Of a stretch of 64,000 nt of DNA, positions 11,034 through 21,753 are shown piece after piece. The DNA lies in the NCBI GenBank assembly GCA_963921195.1, contig OY992537.1, positions 62,484,400-62,548,399 of the forward strand, written 5' to 3'. Position 1 is the first letter of the stretch; every line of letters starts with the position of its first letter. Under the pieces are notes generated by a model that did no database searches, was not told the DNA's origin, and saw only the letters and a list, made by a program, of their open reading frames with translations. Origin of the DNA: Pegoplata infirma. Taxonomy: Eukaryota > Arthropoda > Insecta > Diptera > Anthomyiidae. Made by a program: the position numbers and the translations under genes.

Positions 11034-12007
11034 TATACCCTCCACTCTAGTGATAGAGGGTATATGTATATAAGTTTGTCATTCCGTTTGTAACACATCG
11101 AAATATTGATCTAGGACCCCATAAAGTATATATATTCATGATCCTTGATTGATTTTAAGTCGATCTAGCGATGTCCGTCCGTCTGTCTGTCCGTTGAAAA
11201 CACGCTAACTTTTGAAAGACTTAACGGAGGCTCCTGAATATATGTTGACCATTTATCGGGTCAGGCTGGTATTGCAATCCAGCGAAATCGGTCCAGTGGT
11301 TCAAAAGTTATGAGCAAAAGAGTAAATTTCGGCAAGGGTTTTTTGCGAATTTACGAGATAAAAAACACGATAACTTTCGAAAGACAATAACGAGACTCCT
11401 GAAACGTGGCATGTATCTTTGCTGTTCCTCAGGTCTGTTTGGTATTGAATTTCAGCTCAATCGGTCTAGTGGTTCAAAAGTTATAAGCAAAACCCCGAAT
11501 TTCAGATTTTGTTCAGCTTAAATGCCACGTGGTAAACAAGTTTTAAAAGCATTGGTGGTAACTTAGCAATGCTTTTCAAACTTGTTTAGTTTTAAAGCAA
11601 TGCTTTTTAAACTTGTTTAGTTTTAAAAGCATTGGTAACCTTAAAATTACATTCGAAAAAAATTTTACACTCAAAAAAAATTTTACACTCAAAAAAAAAT
11701 TTAGTTGTTTTTTACAAAAATGTCAATATGTTGTGTATTCAATATTTTTGTAGTCAATATTTTGTGCATTCACTCAGAAATGTTTTTACAGTAAAAAAAA
11801 CATTACACTCGAAAAAGTTTTACACTCAAAAAAAATTAGTAATTTTTCTTTTTTTTTTAAATGACAAAAAAAGAGTTTTTACTCAAAATAAAATATTTCT
11901 AATCACAATTGTTAATTTTTTCACGTTAAAAATTAACTATACTTTAAAAAAGGCATTGTGGAGGGTATTCATAGATTCGACAAAGTCGAATTTAACTTTT
12001 CTACTTG
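11034..12007 (+). mobile_element. DINE-like element, subfamily A
   Basis: A near full-length copy. Head TATACCCTCCACTCTAG with hairpin, TA-rich tract, core GATCTAGCGAT, (GTCY)n at 11174-11193, tail GGAGGGTATTCATAG and TTTTCTACTTG. The 11541-11640 part has a short duplication (AAACTTGTTTAGTTTTAAA twice), and the ACACTCGAAAAA/ACACTCAAAAAA motif is repeated five times or so between 11650 and 11840. The apparent 131-aa ORF there is this low-complexity array. Confidence 0.85.
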
Positions 12008-12466
12008 TTTTTTTTATTTTTGCATAATTTATTTAGGGCTTTTTTAAATTGTTCGTTTTTTATACCCTCCACTTAGTGATAGAGGGTATATAAGTTTGTC
12101 ATTTCGTTTGTAACTCATAGAAATATCGGTCTGGGACCCCATTAAGTACATATAATCATGATTCCCGATCGATTTTAAACAAGGATGGGTACCAATTCGA
12201 TAAAAGTATTGGTATTGGTATTGGTTTTTAAAATTATATTAGTATTGGTATAGGTATTGGTTTTCATTTTTTGTTGAATTGGTATAGGTTTCGGTATTGG
12301 TTTTGAATTATTTAGGTATTGAGTATTGGTATTGGTTTTAGCCTCGAATCGGTATCGGTTTTTAATAAGTATTGGTATTTATCTTATATCGGTTTTGGAA
12401 TTTGTATGCAAAAGGTTTTGTCGTTAATATTAATAAATTTAACGTACGTAGTCCTTCTGTCCGCCC

Positions 12467-13330
12467 CACAGTGGAGAAAAATATACGTTAATGTGCAATT
12501 TTTAACCGAGTTTAGTTTTGATTTTAAGCCATCGATCGGACACGGTGGATTTTTGAATAATGATTTATTTTTTATTTTTCTTATATTAAGTAAAGATGGG
12601 CTCATGAGCTGATTAGAGCGTGATTCAAGCGTGAGTGTGACTGAATTCAATTTTATTCACGTGATTGTGAGTGCGAGTGGAGAAAAAAATTGCGTGAGTA
12701 AGATTTTTGCGTGAGTGAGTGTGCGTGAGTCGATTTTTTTGCGTGAGTTTGCGTGATTTATTTTCTCTTCATATTTCCTTTCGAACAAAAAAATTGTAAA
12801 ATTTGGCTTAACTTTAGATTTCATCCCGAAAAAAGCAAAAAAAAAAAAATTGTAAAATTTCTCTGAACTTTAAATTTTGCTTAAAATTTTGAAAGATTTT
12901 TCAAAATTTTAGTTTTTGAAATTTTTTTTGTATAAATAAGAGTTTTGTGAGTGTGAGTCAACGTGAGTGTGAGTCAACGTGAGTGTGAGCGAAGCTTGCG
13001 TGAGTACACGTGAGTGTGAGTTGTGTTAAATTTACTCACTTGATTGTGAGAGAGTGAGTGTGAGTAGAAAAAATATGCTCGTGAGTGAGTGTGCGTGATT
13101 CAAAAATTCTTGTCGTTAGCGTGAGTGAGTCAAAAATCACTCACGCGCCCATCTCTAATATTAGACATTTTTCAGTATTTTTTCTTTAAAAAAATTAATA
13201 GCCAAGGGTATTTGAATCCCTTATTATTGATGTAATTAGCATTTGTTATATAATTAATTTAGTTTTTATAACCAAATTAAAATTCAAACAGCCTCACCAC
13301 AAGTCCTCAAAAAATCGATAAAATCGACTT
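12467..13330 (+). mobile_element. Half copy of the CACAGTG (Transib-like) family
   Basis: Begins CACAGTGGAGAAAAATA and follows the left arm of the element at 47219-48954: TGTGCAATTTT, then GTGGATTTTTGA, later AATCCCTTATTATTGATG and TTTTTATAACCA. The two matching blocks are separated by the GTGAG element 12593-13156. No right terminus was found, so it is a truncated fossil. Confidence 0.6.
12593..13156. mobile_element. GTGAG-rich element with AGATGGGC/GCCCATCT ends
   Basis: Ends AAAGATGGGCTCATGAG and CACTCACGCGCCCATCTCT are inverted. The interior is an irregular GTGAGTGTGAGT/GTGCGTGAGT array with strong strand asymmetry. Related partial copies lie at 18421-18515 (AGAGATGGGCTCACGAG) and 22735-22905. 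It interrupts the CACAGTG relic. There is no ORF and no clear target duplication. Confidence 0.6.
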
Positions 13331-14849
13331 CTAAAATATATTTTTAATAGTCGACTTTATATTTAAAATTTTAAGTCGCTGGAGGGTATACAAATTAAAA
13401 GCCTAAAATAATAAAATGCAAAGTATTCGTTTTTTCTTTAAACAATTTCTGTGCTGATGAACATTGCATTTAATGCACATATAAATTGCGGTGGCCAAGG
13501 AGAGATATTTTTTAATTGCAAAAAGTTGAGGCTTAACATTCGTTACAAAATATACCTGAAATTCATCCTTTTCATACATAAATACCTTTTATATAAAAAC
13601 ACCTGTTTCTTTCGTGAGGAGGTGTCTTAAACTTCGGATACATCACCCTTAAACTCCGGATACATGCCCGTTTCGGTTCAATACACCACTTTTTTTCGGG
13701 AATTTTCTAAATTTTTTTCCTAAAAGCATTTTAATAAATTTTTTATTCCAAAACGCAAAGAAAACTGCAAACTATTTTTTTTCCGGGACTCAGAAAATTG
13801 TTCAAAGTTTGTTCAAAATTTTTTTATCCTAATAAATGAGTCAATAATTTTTTTATCCTAATTTAATAAATTTCTTTATTCAAATAAACACCAAAAAAAG
13901 TTATGTCTTATGGACTTATGTATACAATTTAGATACGTAACATTTTTTTGTTCTAAAAGTGCTATTATAGTACCATATTTTTTGTTTTTAAAGCGCTTTC
14001 AAAGCGCTTTAAAATAGCAACGGCATACCGTTTACCGTGGTTATCATTTTGGACGCTGGGAGAGTACTAAACCGTGGTGCTTTCCCAGCACACAAGCGAC
14101 CATAAAAAGTACTTTGCCAGCGCTCTCCCGTTTGTATTTTTCTGCCTGGGTAGTTAAAAATGAGTGCGAACATCGTTTTGCAGAATAAAAACGTAATGGA
14201 TACAGAACAAAGATTTTTCTAAACACGTAGCCCTTAAACTCTCAAAAATAGCAAGTGTGAACCGCACACTAAAATAAAATAAATTCTTATATAATATCAC
14301 TGTGCCCGGCACAGTGTGCCTCTAATAAAACAAAAAAAAAAAATTTTTTGGATTCTGGTGTTGTGACATAAAATTTTGTAACGACTGCTTGATTGGAATT
14401 TCCAAAAAAGGACATTAGTATTTTTTTTACAACCCAAAGAACAGTGCAGTGACTTTTTTGCATTTCGACCCAAAAATTATGTTTTTGTGTTCTTTTCTAA
14501 AAAATTTCAACCATTATAAAGATTATCGTGTTCTTTTCTAAAAATGTCTGCCCTATAAAGTGCAAAAAAGTTGCACTTTTTACCCCGTAAAAAATCACGG
14601 GGTTGAAATTGCCTTATACAACAGCTGACTTTTTCTGTGTTGTTTTCTCAAAACAGCTGTTAAAAAATACAGGGCAGACTATTTCTAGATGTTGTGTTCT
14701 ATTCTAGTCAAATAAAATGCAAATTTTTGAAGGTGTGTGTTAAACATTTTAAAAATGTATACCCTAAAAAGGCAAACATTTTTTTTCAGAAAAGAAATCA
14801 CCATTAATGTGTATCAAATATAAACAATGTTTGCAAAAGAAAAAATTTC

Positions 14850-15330
14850 ATCACAGAAAAGGTCTAAATTTTTTAAGATCTACTTTTATTAGGGGTCATA
14901 AAAATCAAATTTGGTTAAAAAGAAGTAAAAGAAAACATTTTTTTTATGTTTTTATGGCTTTTTAAATTCAAGTAGCTAACTCCTTTTTGTTATATGACAT
15001 TGCATGCAAACGATTACTGATCGATGTAACATCTTTTGTGAACATCTTTAGCAATTCGTTAGTCAGGTAAAACCTAATATCAATTATCAATATCAAAAAT
15101 TTATCACAGAAAAGGTCTAAATTTTTTAAGATCTACTTTTATTAGGGGTCATAACAATCAAATTGGGTTAAAAATAAGAATATGGTAAGTGACAAAAAAA
15201 ATTGTTTTATGTTTTTATGGCTTTTAACATTCAAATAGCTAACTCCTTTTTGTTATGTGACATTGCATACAAACTATTACTGATCGATGTAACATCTTTT
15301 GTGAACATCTTTAGTCAGGTAAAACCCAAT
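14850..15330 (+). repeat. Tandem duplication, unit about 240 bp
   Basis: Two direct copies, about 14850-15075 and 15102-15330, share CACAGAAAAGGTCTAAATTT, CTACTTTTATTAGGGGTCAT, TAGCTAACTCCTTTTTGTTA and GATCGATGTAACATC. They differ by small indels and substitutions. Function unknown. Confidence 0.75.
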
Positions 15331-16131
15331 AATGTGATGGAAAGAAAATATTTGAATTCATAATTAAAACAAACGAAAATAAGAATACAAAAAACCGAAA
15401 CAAAACCGATACGAAAGTAGAAAAAAATGAATTGGTATTGGTTTTTTATTGGTATTGGTTTTGAAGAATAAAAGTATTGGTTTTTAATTGGTATTGGTAG
15501 TGGGGAATCGGTATTGGTTTTTTATCGGTATTGGTATCGCACAAATAAAGGTATTGGTTTTTAATTGGTATTGGTTTTCAATTTGAATTGGTATTAACGG
15601 GTATTGGTATCGAAAAGGTATTGGTACCCATCATTGATTTTAAAACATTCTAGCGATGTCCGTCTGTCTTTTTGTCTGTGGAAATGGTGATCACGGCCAA
15701 AATATTACACGGAGATGACTGATACTTAACTTATTTATTGGAAGTTCTCCCGAGAAGTTTGGTATTGCTTTTGAGCGATATTGGATCAGCGGTTCAAAAG
15801 TTATGAACGCAAATGTAAGGACACCTCAAAAATTTTAGTACATTCAATATAACCCAAAAATACAAAATGCTTTAATTCGGCTGCTGGTTGACATATGTGA
15901 ACAATATTGAACACCAAATTGTATTTAAACAAGTACAAACATATTCTTTGACAAAAAAAAAATTGAGGATCTTTTTTCGCGGAATTTTTTTTTTCCAAAA
16001 AAATTTTTTTGTTTAAAATTTTTTTTTTCTAAAGTAATTTCCTTTTAAATAAGGTTTTTTGCAATAATCTTTTGAAATTGTGGAGGGTATCACCACATTC
16101 GGCAAGCCCGACTTTATTTTTTTTACATGTT

Positions 16132-16532
16132 TTCTTTAGTTTTCTTCGTGTTCTCTTATTAACTAAGCTCTCTAGAATTTTTCTGAGTTCTCCAGCATTT
16201 TTAAAGGTTCTTTTTAAATTTTACAATTTTTTTAATTTTTTTTTTTAACTTTTCAGAACTTTTCTTTGAACTCTTTTCTTAATATTTTTTGAGGTTTTCT
16301 AAATGTTTTTAATGAATGAATTTTTCTGAACTATTCCAAGTTTTCTAGATTCGAAATATCGGTTCCTTAATCTTTTTTAAGAAATTTTTTTTGTATACAG
16401 TTCATGTTTAAGTATGTGAAATTTTTTCTGTTTTACAAAAATGTCTTAAACTGTAAAAGTTAAAAAAATCTAAAAAAAAAGTTCACCGATTGTAGGGTAT
16501 AGATATATTTCTGTCAGTTTGCCTAAATCAAA
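16132..16532. other. AT-rich spacer, nothing recognised
   Basis: T-rich DNA between two DINE copies. No frame, inverted repeat or known repeat was seen. Confidence 0.4.
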
Positions 16533-17139
16533 CAAGTAGAAAAGTTAAATTCGACTTGGCCGAATCTATGAATACCCTCCATAATGCCCTTTTTAAGTGA
16601 TAGTAAATTTTCTAACTAGAAAAAAATAACAATTTTGAAACATTTTATTTTGTGTAAAAAAACTTATTTTTAGTAATTTTGAAAAAAAAATAAGTTATTA
16701 AATTTTTTTTGATTGTAAATTTTTTTTTGAGTGTAAATTTTTTTCGAGTGTATTTTTTTTTTTAGTGTAAAATTATTTTTGAGTTACAAAAATACGTTGT
16801 AAAATATTTTTGTGACTTTACAATGTTTTTAAAACATGTTTAACGGGTTTTCAACACGTGAATTTAAGGTGAAACTAATCTTAAGTTCACGGTTTTGCTA
16901 ATAACTTTTGAACCACTGGACCGATTTTCCTGAAATTCAATACAAACCAAGCCAGGGAAACGACAATTACATATGTCAAGCTTAAATGCCAAAAGGGCAT
17001 CAGGTGCATCCGTAAAGTCTTTCAAAAGTTAGAGTGTTTTCAACAGACAAAGAGACAGGGATCCTAGACCAGTAGTTCGAGGTGTTACAAACGGAATGAC
17101 AAACTTATATATACCCGCTTCACTAAAGTAGAGGTTATA
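16533..17139 (-). mobile_element. DINE-like element, subfamily A, internally deleted
   Basis: Tail CAAGTAGAAAAGTTAAATTC and GAATACCCTCC; body with GTGAAACTAATCT and ATAACTTTTGAACCACTGGA; head degenerate (ACCCGCTTCACTAAAGTAGAGG). The TA tract and conserved core are missing between ACAGACAAAGAGAC and GATCCTAGACC, about 100 bp shorter than full copies. Confidence 0.8.
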
Positions 17140-18035
17140 AACAAATAATTGCAACCCTAATGTTAAAACCACATAAGTTTCGCTATAGTCAACATAAATA
17201 ATTAAAGAGTTCATTTGTTCGTTCTTTTAATGTATGAATATTTAGTTTTTCTTTCATTTCATGTTGTATTTAAAATTTAGGGCGTATTGACTATTTTTCT
17301 TTTGTTGTTTAAAAATGCATAAAATTTTGTAAATTAACACTATTCTAGGTAGTGTTAAAATTTAAGGCTTGTCCGCTATTAATACTCGTCGTATTTGTTG
17401 TGTGTTACACATAAAAATGCACTTTTCTAATTGCTTATGGGATCCGTGGTAAACCTTTACATTTGTGGTGTGCAAACATTTTTCAAATTTTACAACCCTT
17501 GTAATATTTGTAGAATAGCATTGGAAATAGGGTCACCAATTATATATTAATTTTTTTGTTCTTTCTTAAAAATATTTCAATATTTACAAAGTCATCTCTT
17601 AATGTAATTGAAATATGATATTTTGTATGCATCATAAAATTTTGAAAAAAAGGGGGAGTTTTTAAAGTCATTGAACTGTTTAATAATTTTTTTGAAATTA
17701 TAATGCATCAAATAAGATTATATGTAGTAATTTTAAAACCCTGGTAAAAGAAGGATCAGATTGTAAGACGCATTTATACATTTTTTTCCTACGATATTTT
17801 TATTTTATTAAATTGTGGACGATTAAGTATTTCACAAAAACTGTTCAAAACAATGAAATCAATAAAACTAAAATAACCCCGCTAAGCTTGGAATTATATT
17901 CGATCCGGCAAAAAATATTCTTGAAAATTCATAGGAAATGATTTTGTAAACATTTACAGCAAGCGGATAGGTGTCCCCCAATAAACTCTACCGACAACCC
18001 TCCCCACCAAAAATACGCCTCTTCAAAATTTTTAT
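17140..18035. other. AT-rich stretch, nothing recognised
   Basis: No gene or repeat relationship was seen. Confidence 0.4.
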
Positions 18036-19673
18036 ATTAACATAATAATATTTTAAGGCTGGTGTCTACCCAGCAAAACTTTGGTAATGGGTAGTGATTA
18101 TATAACACATTACCAGGAAATGTATATACCTTATTTGTAGCATTATTTTAGGATGTCTTACCAAACATTTGTTCCACAACGTATTATTTTCAAGTGAAAA
18201 ATAATGCATTATTAATAATTTGCTATGTAATGCATGATTATTGGAAAAAATGTATTTCATATTTATTATTTCTAAACATTAAATCATGGATGACTTATAT
18301 TTGGTTACATTATGTATTATTTGAAAGTTTGAAATAATGAATTATTTATAATTGGATGCAGAATGCATTACAATAACATAAAAAATAATTATTTTATAAA
18401 AAAATGCATAAGTTTAAACTAGAGATGGGCTCACGAGAGGAAATTTTTAACGACACACACTCACGAGCATATTTTATCTACTTACACTCACTTACAATCA
18501 CGTGAGTAAATTTAATACAAAATTATTTTTTCACTACTCGTATATTATCTTCTGGTATGCTATATTATTTCATTTCTCGTAACCTTTAAAATATCATATA
18601 TTTTACACCTTACTCGTATTCTTCGTTATAAATTTATGACTTATTTTATACCTTACTGGTATTCTTTGTCATAATGTGGATGCATTACTTTGAGTCTCAT
18701 CGCCTGTTAAAATCATCAATGCTGCAATGTATAAAATAAGAGATCCTATACCTTATTTTAAACCTTATTTGGTAATCTAAGTTTTGCTGGGTAATTTTAA
18801 AAAAGTTGCAGGACGCCACCTCAGTTTGACTATATAAGCTAACAATTAACGAAAAAGAAAACAAGAATTACTATTTTCATTTTCTTAAAACCAAAAATTT
18901 CAATAACTTGGGTTTGTAACTTGGATAATAATTCACCTTGTGGTGAATAAAACCGCTTTTCACCAGCTGGTGAATAAAAAGTAACATAATTATGTTCCAA
19001 CAAAAAAAATTTTTTTTTTCATAAAATTTTTTTTCTCATCAATTTTTTTTTTTCATCAATTTTTTTTTCAATAAAATTTTTTTTTTCATCAAACTTTTTT
19101 TTCATCAATTTTTTTTTTCACCAAATTTTTTTTTTCACCAAATTTTTTTTTTCATAATTTTTTTTTTCATAATTTTTTTTTCATAAAATTTTTTTGTTTT
19201 CATTAATTTTTTTTTCCATAAAATTTCTTTTTTTTCATCAAAATTTTTTTTTCATCAATTTTTTTGTTTTTTCATCAAATTTTTTTTCATCAATTTTTTT
19301 TTCATCAATTTATTTTTTCAATAAATTTTTTTTTTTCATCAAACTTTTTTTTCATCAATTTTTTTTTTTTCATAAATTTTTTTTTCACCAAATTTTTTTT
19401 TTCATAAATTTTTTTTCACCAAATTTTTTTCATCAAATTTTTTTTATCAAATTTTTTATTATCAATTTTTTCCTCACCAAAAACAAATTTTTTTTCATCA
19501 ATTTTTTTTTTACATCAAAAAATTTTTCTTTTCATCAAAAAAACGCATCAAAAACTTTTTTTCATCAAAATTTTTTTTTCACCAAAATTTTGGATTCATT
19601 AAATTTTTTTTAACATAATTTTGTTTTTCGTGGAAAAAAAAATAATTTTTTTTTACCAAAACTACTTTTTCAC
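18036..19673 (+). repeat. T-rich element with CACCAGCTGGTG head, copy 2
   Basis: The head (AACATAATAATATTTTAAGGCTG) is interrupted at 18069 by a TA-flanked element and continues at 18794 with ATTTTAAAAAAGTTGCAGGACG. The palindrome TTCACCAGCTGGTGAA is at 18959-18974. The array of TTTTTTTTTCATCAAT units runs from about 19010 to 19610, and the distal part (TTTTTAACATAATTTTG, TTTTACCAAAACTAC) matches 43820-43890. The same element continues at 20264 after another insertion. The 139-aa F-rich ORF is array sequence. Confidence 0.75.
18069..18791. mobile_element. 723-bp TIR element, 13-bp TIR CCCAGCAAAACTT, TSD TA
   Basis: Perfect 13-bp inverted termini CCCAGCAAAACTT / AAGTTTTGCTGGG are flanked by TA (18067-18068 and 18792-18793). 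Three sister copies of the host repeat (4.2, 39.5 and 61.7 kb) read GTCTAATTTTAAAAA across this point, giving the empty site. The interior repeats ATGCATTA, ACCTTATTT and ATTACCAG words and contains a small piece of the GTGAG family (18421-18515). A TA duplication fits Tc1/mariner-type non-autonomous DNA. No transposase. Confidence 0.85.
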
Positions 19674-19676
19674 CAA

Positions 19677-20263
19677 CAAGGGAAGTATCTCAACCCTTAT
19701 GAACCGATTTGACTGAAACTTAAAATATATATAAAAGAGACGATTTTAAGGTAGGGGTGTCTCGGCTTATCGGCCATATCAGTGTTAAAAAATTTCATTG
19801 TCCCCTTGTGAAACAATGTGAACATCCGGGAAAATTTCGATAACTCCCGAACTAAGAGGAATATCTTCTAGCGCTAAAATACGGGTCGACTTAAATTTAA
19901 TTAAGATTTTTTCGTATTCATATGGACATCGTAGGTCTATGTCTTTATATAAATACTCCTAAAAAATTACTAATTTTCATGAAAAAAGTATTTAACGAAG
20001 CCAAACTTTACCAAGGTTATGCCACCGTTGGATAGGCATTAACAAATTTTTCTTCTCATATGTAAACATCATATAATTTCTTAGAAAGAAATGGCTGAAA
20101 AATCCAAAAAACGATTTTTTCGAAATTTTTTGACCTATGTTTTGAACCCCTAAATCCGCGATATGGCAGATAAGCCGAGGCACCCAAACCTTAGAATTGT
20201 CTCTTTTATGTTAATTTTCCGTTTCATGCAAATCGGTTCATAAGGGTTGAGATACTTCCCTTG
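19677..20263. mobile_element. 587-bp long-TIR element, TSD CAA (PIF/Harbinger-like), copy 1
   Basis: Ends CAAGGGAAGTATCTCAACCC and its inverse pair for more than 100 bp (through CTTATGAACCGATTTG, AAAGAGAC and CGGCTTATC). The 3-bp duplication CAA lies at 19674-19676 and 20264-20266; the 43.9-kb copy of the host repeat supplies the uninterrupted ACCAAGTCTAAGC. The second copy at 34224-35606 has TAA duplications. Three-base duplications suggest PIF/Harbinger-like, but the termini alone do not prove it. Confidence 0.8.
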
Positions 20264-20604
20264 CAAGTCTAAGCTTTTCGTATAAAAATTTTCCATTTGT
20301 TTATCAAATTTACATAAAACAAGTGAGAGTGTTATATTCTTTGGTGCCGAATCTTTTATACTCTCCAAAATGTAAAAACACTTTTTGCACTCACTTACGA
20401 AATGTACAGCTCTTTTAGTTTTTTAATGGGGTCCTCGACTGATATTTCAATTCGTTTTGCATGGAATAGCAAAGTAATATAACATTATTTTTCTAAAAAA
20501 TCTTTGCTTTGGCAAGTACACCCAAATCTTCCGCAAAACATTATCATGATTTAATGTTTTGGGCTAGAGTACAAAATTCGCAGGCATTTTTTTTATGTTG
20601 GAGG
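20264..20604. repeat. Distal part of T-rich element / DINE subfamily D, copy 1
   Basis: Matches 43887-44230 over about 340 bp with the same order of blocks: AAGTCTAAGCTTTTCG, CATTTGTTTATCAAAT, ATAAAACAAG, GTGCCGAATCTTTT, GTCCTCGACTGAT, TTTGCTTTGGCAAGTACACC and ACAAAATTCGCAGGCATTTT. The middle resembles an inverted DINE tail (ACAAGTGAGAGTGTTA...CCGAATC...TCTCC). Confidence 0.7.
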
Positions 20605-20812
20605 TAGGGTTGCCGGACGGCCTGGAATGGCCTGGATTTTCCAGTTATTTTGGGTTTGGTCCAGTTTCCAGTTAGTGCATAATTTTTCCAGTTAAAAAGT
20701 AATTTCTTAAATTTTAAAAATATTTCTTTTATTAAATAAATTTCGCAATTTTTTTTTTAATAAAACAAATCAAAAGGCTACCTCTTTTGCACTTATTGCT
20801 GCATTTTCACTA

Positions 20813-21261
20813 CACTCAAAAAAAAAACCTTGTTAAATTACTAGAAAAGGTCTTGTAATCCCATTTTGTTAATATTTGCCAGTTTCCCTTGTTTTTTAAC
20901 AAACAATTTTCGATCGCAGTTTACATTTTTTTTGTAATTTAGTAAATTTCTATGGTAATTTTACAAAATAAAATTCTGGTAAATTCACAAGAATTCCTTT
21001 TAAGTTTTATTTTGCCAAAATAGTTGTAAATTTACAATTTATCGTAATTTTTACAAGGAATTCTCGTAAAATAGAAGGTAGCAAAAAAATCTAGTAAATC
21101 CAAGAGAATTCCTTGAAAGTTTTATTGCGTCAAAAAAATTTTAAATTTACAAGATTAATAGTAAAAAGCTAGTTCAATTTCAAAATTATTGGTGAAAAGC
21201 TTGTAAAATTACTAGGAATTCTCGTTATATAGGAGGTAGCAAAAAATAATCTTTTTTAGTG
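20813..21261. mobile_element. Mariner-like MITE inside the hAT-like element
   Basis: Starts TA|CACTCAAAAAAA and ends TTTTTTAGTG|TA. The interior shares GGAATTCTCGTAAAAT and TACTAGGAATTCTCG words with 6764-7186. Non-coding. Confidence 0.7.
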
Positions 21262-21279
21262 TACTTTTGTTCACTACTT

Positions 21280-21420
21280 ACGAGCATATCGGCAGTCTAG
21301 TTCTTGTCGAATGTTTTCCGTCACCTCGTAGATGATCTGAGGATTGTTGGCGTACATTTTGCTTTTTAAATAACCCCACAAAAATAAGTCCGGAGTGGTC
21401 AAATCTGTAGATTAGGGCCA
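21280..21420 (-). pseudogene. DDE transposase C-terminal fragment
   Basis: One open frame on the minus strand reads TDLTTPDLFLWGYLKSK followed by MYANNPQIIYEVTENIRQEL. The PDLFLWGYLK block is characteristic of the C-terminal catalytic part of Tc1/mariner-related DDE transposases (the Asp of PD being the third acidic residue in DDD-type enzymes). Only about 45 residues survive. The fragment faces a second, inverted copy at 21485-21600. Confidence 0.65.
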
Positions 21421-21484
21421 GTTATTGTCGCTTTTTTGACATCCCACGTCCAGGGAACTTTAACTTGCCACATAGATTTCCAGA

Positions 21485-21600
21485 TCCGATTTCCACTCCA
21501 GACTTTTTTTGTGGGGTTATTTGAATAGAAAAATATACGCCTGTAATTCGCAAACTATTGACGAGGTCAACATAAACATTCCGAGATGCTGAAAAGTAAT
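21485..21600 (+). pseudogene. Inverted second fragment of the same transposase
   Basis: Plus-strand DNA CCACTCCAGACTTTTTTTG and GGGGTTATTTGAATAG mirrors the minus-strand fragment at 21330-21400. The frame (TPDFF, then a shift) is broken by stops and a frameshift. The two fragments make a degenerate inverted repeat of the transposase 3' region. Confidence 0.55.
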
Positions 21601-21753
21601 GGATCATTTGATTGATGTTTTATTCGAAAAGTAGTCCAAAATAAAGATATCTTTCATTTAAAAATCGGTTGTATGTGTCCAGTTATTTTTTGAAAATCCA
21701 GCTGAATTTTTTCCATATTCCAGTTATTGGACTTCTATTATCTGGCAACCCTA

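Larger units (their letters stand above)
12180..15636. mobile_element. 3.46-kb hAT-like element, TSD ATTTTAAA, GGTATTGGT subterminal arrays
   Basis: The perfect 8-bp duplication ATTTTAAA (12172-12179 and 15637-15644) lies in a DINE core. Ends are CAAGGATGGGTACCAAT and the reverse complement of CAATGATGGGTACCAAT. Subterminal DNA at both ends is an array of GGTATTGG words (12197-12420 and 15425-15630). The 8-bp duplication and short TIR starting CAA fit hAT elements. No transposase frame survives; the 3-kb interior holds other repeats (12467-13330, 12593-13156, 14850-15330) and unassigned DNA around 13340-14850. Confidence 0.8.
12060..16131 (+). mobile_element. DINE-like element, subfamily B, split by a hAT-like insert
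   Basis: The head TATACCCTCCACTTAGTG and core run to 12179. The body resumes at 15645 (ACATTCTAGCGATGTCCG) and ends at GGAGGGTATCACCACATTC and TTTACATG. Subfamily B differs from A in its 3' half, with a GTAAGGACACCTC block and TTCGGCTGCTGGTTGACATA near 15880. The sister copy at 40822-43346 has no insert at this site, which defines the 8-bp duplication of the nested element. Confidence 0.85.
20605..21753. mobile_element. 1.15-kb hAT-like element, TSD GTTGGAGG
   Basis: Termini TAGGGTTGCCGGA and TCTGGCAACCCTA are inverted. The 8-bp duplication GTTGGAGG lies at 20597-20604 and 21754-21761; the sequence rejoins as GTTGGAGGGTATTA, a normal DINE tail. Subterminal DNA repeats the words CCAGTT and CCTGGA at both ends. 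Inside are a mariner-like MITE and two opposed fragments of a transposase. An 8-bp duplication favours hAT for the outer element. Confidence 0.75.

Noticed and set aside
19194..19613. 139-codon F/I/H-rich ORF, and similar F-rich frames at 4413, 40516 and 43420
   Set aside because: They are translations of TTTTTTTTTCATCAAT arrays; length comes from lack of stop codons in T-rich repeats, and copies differ freely in all frames.
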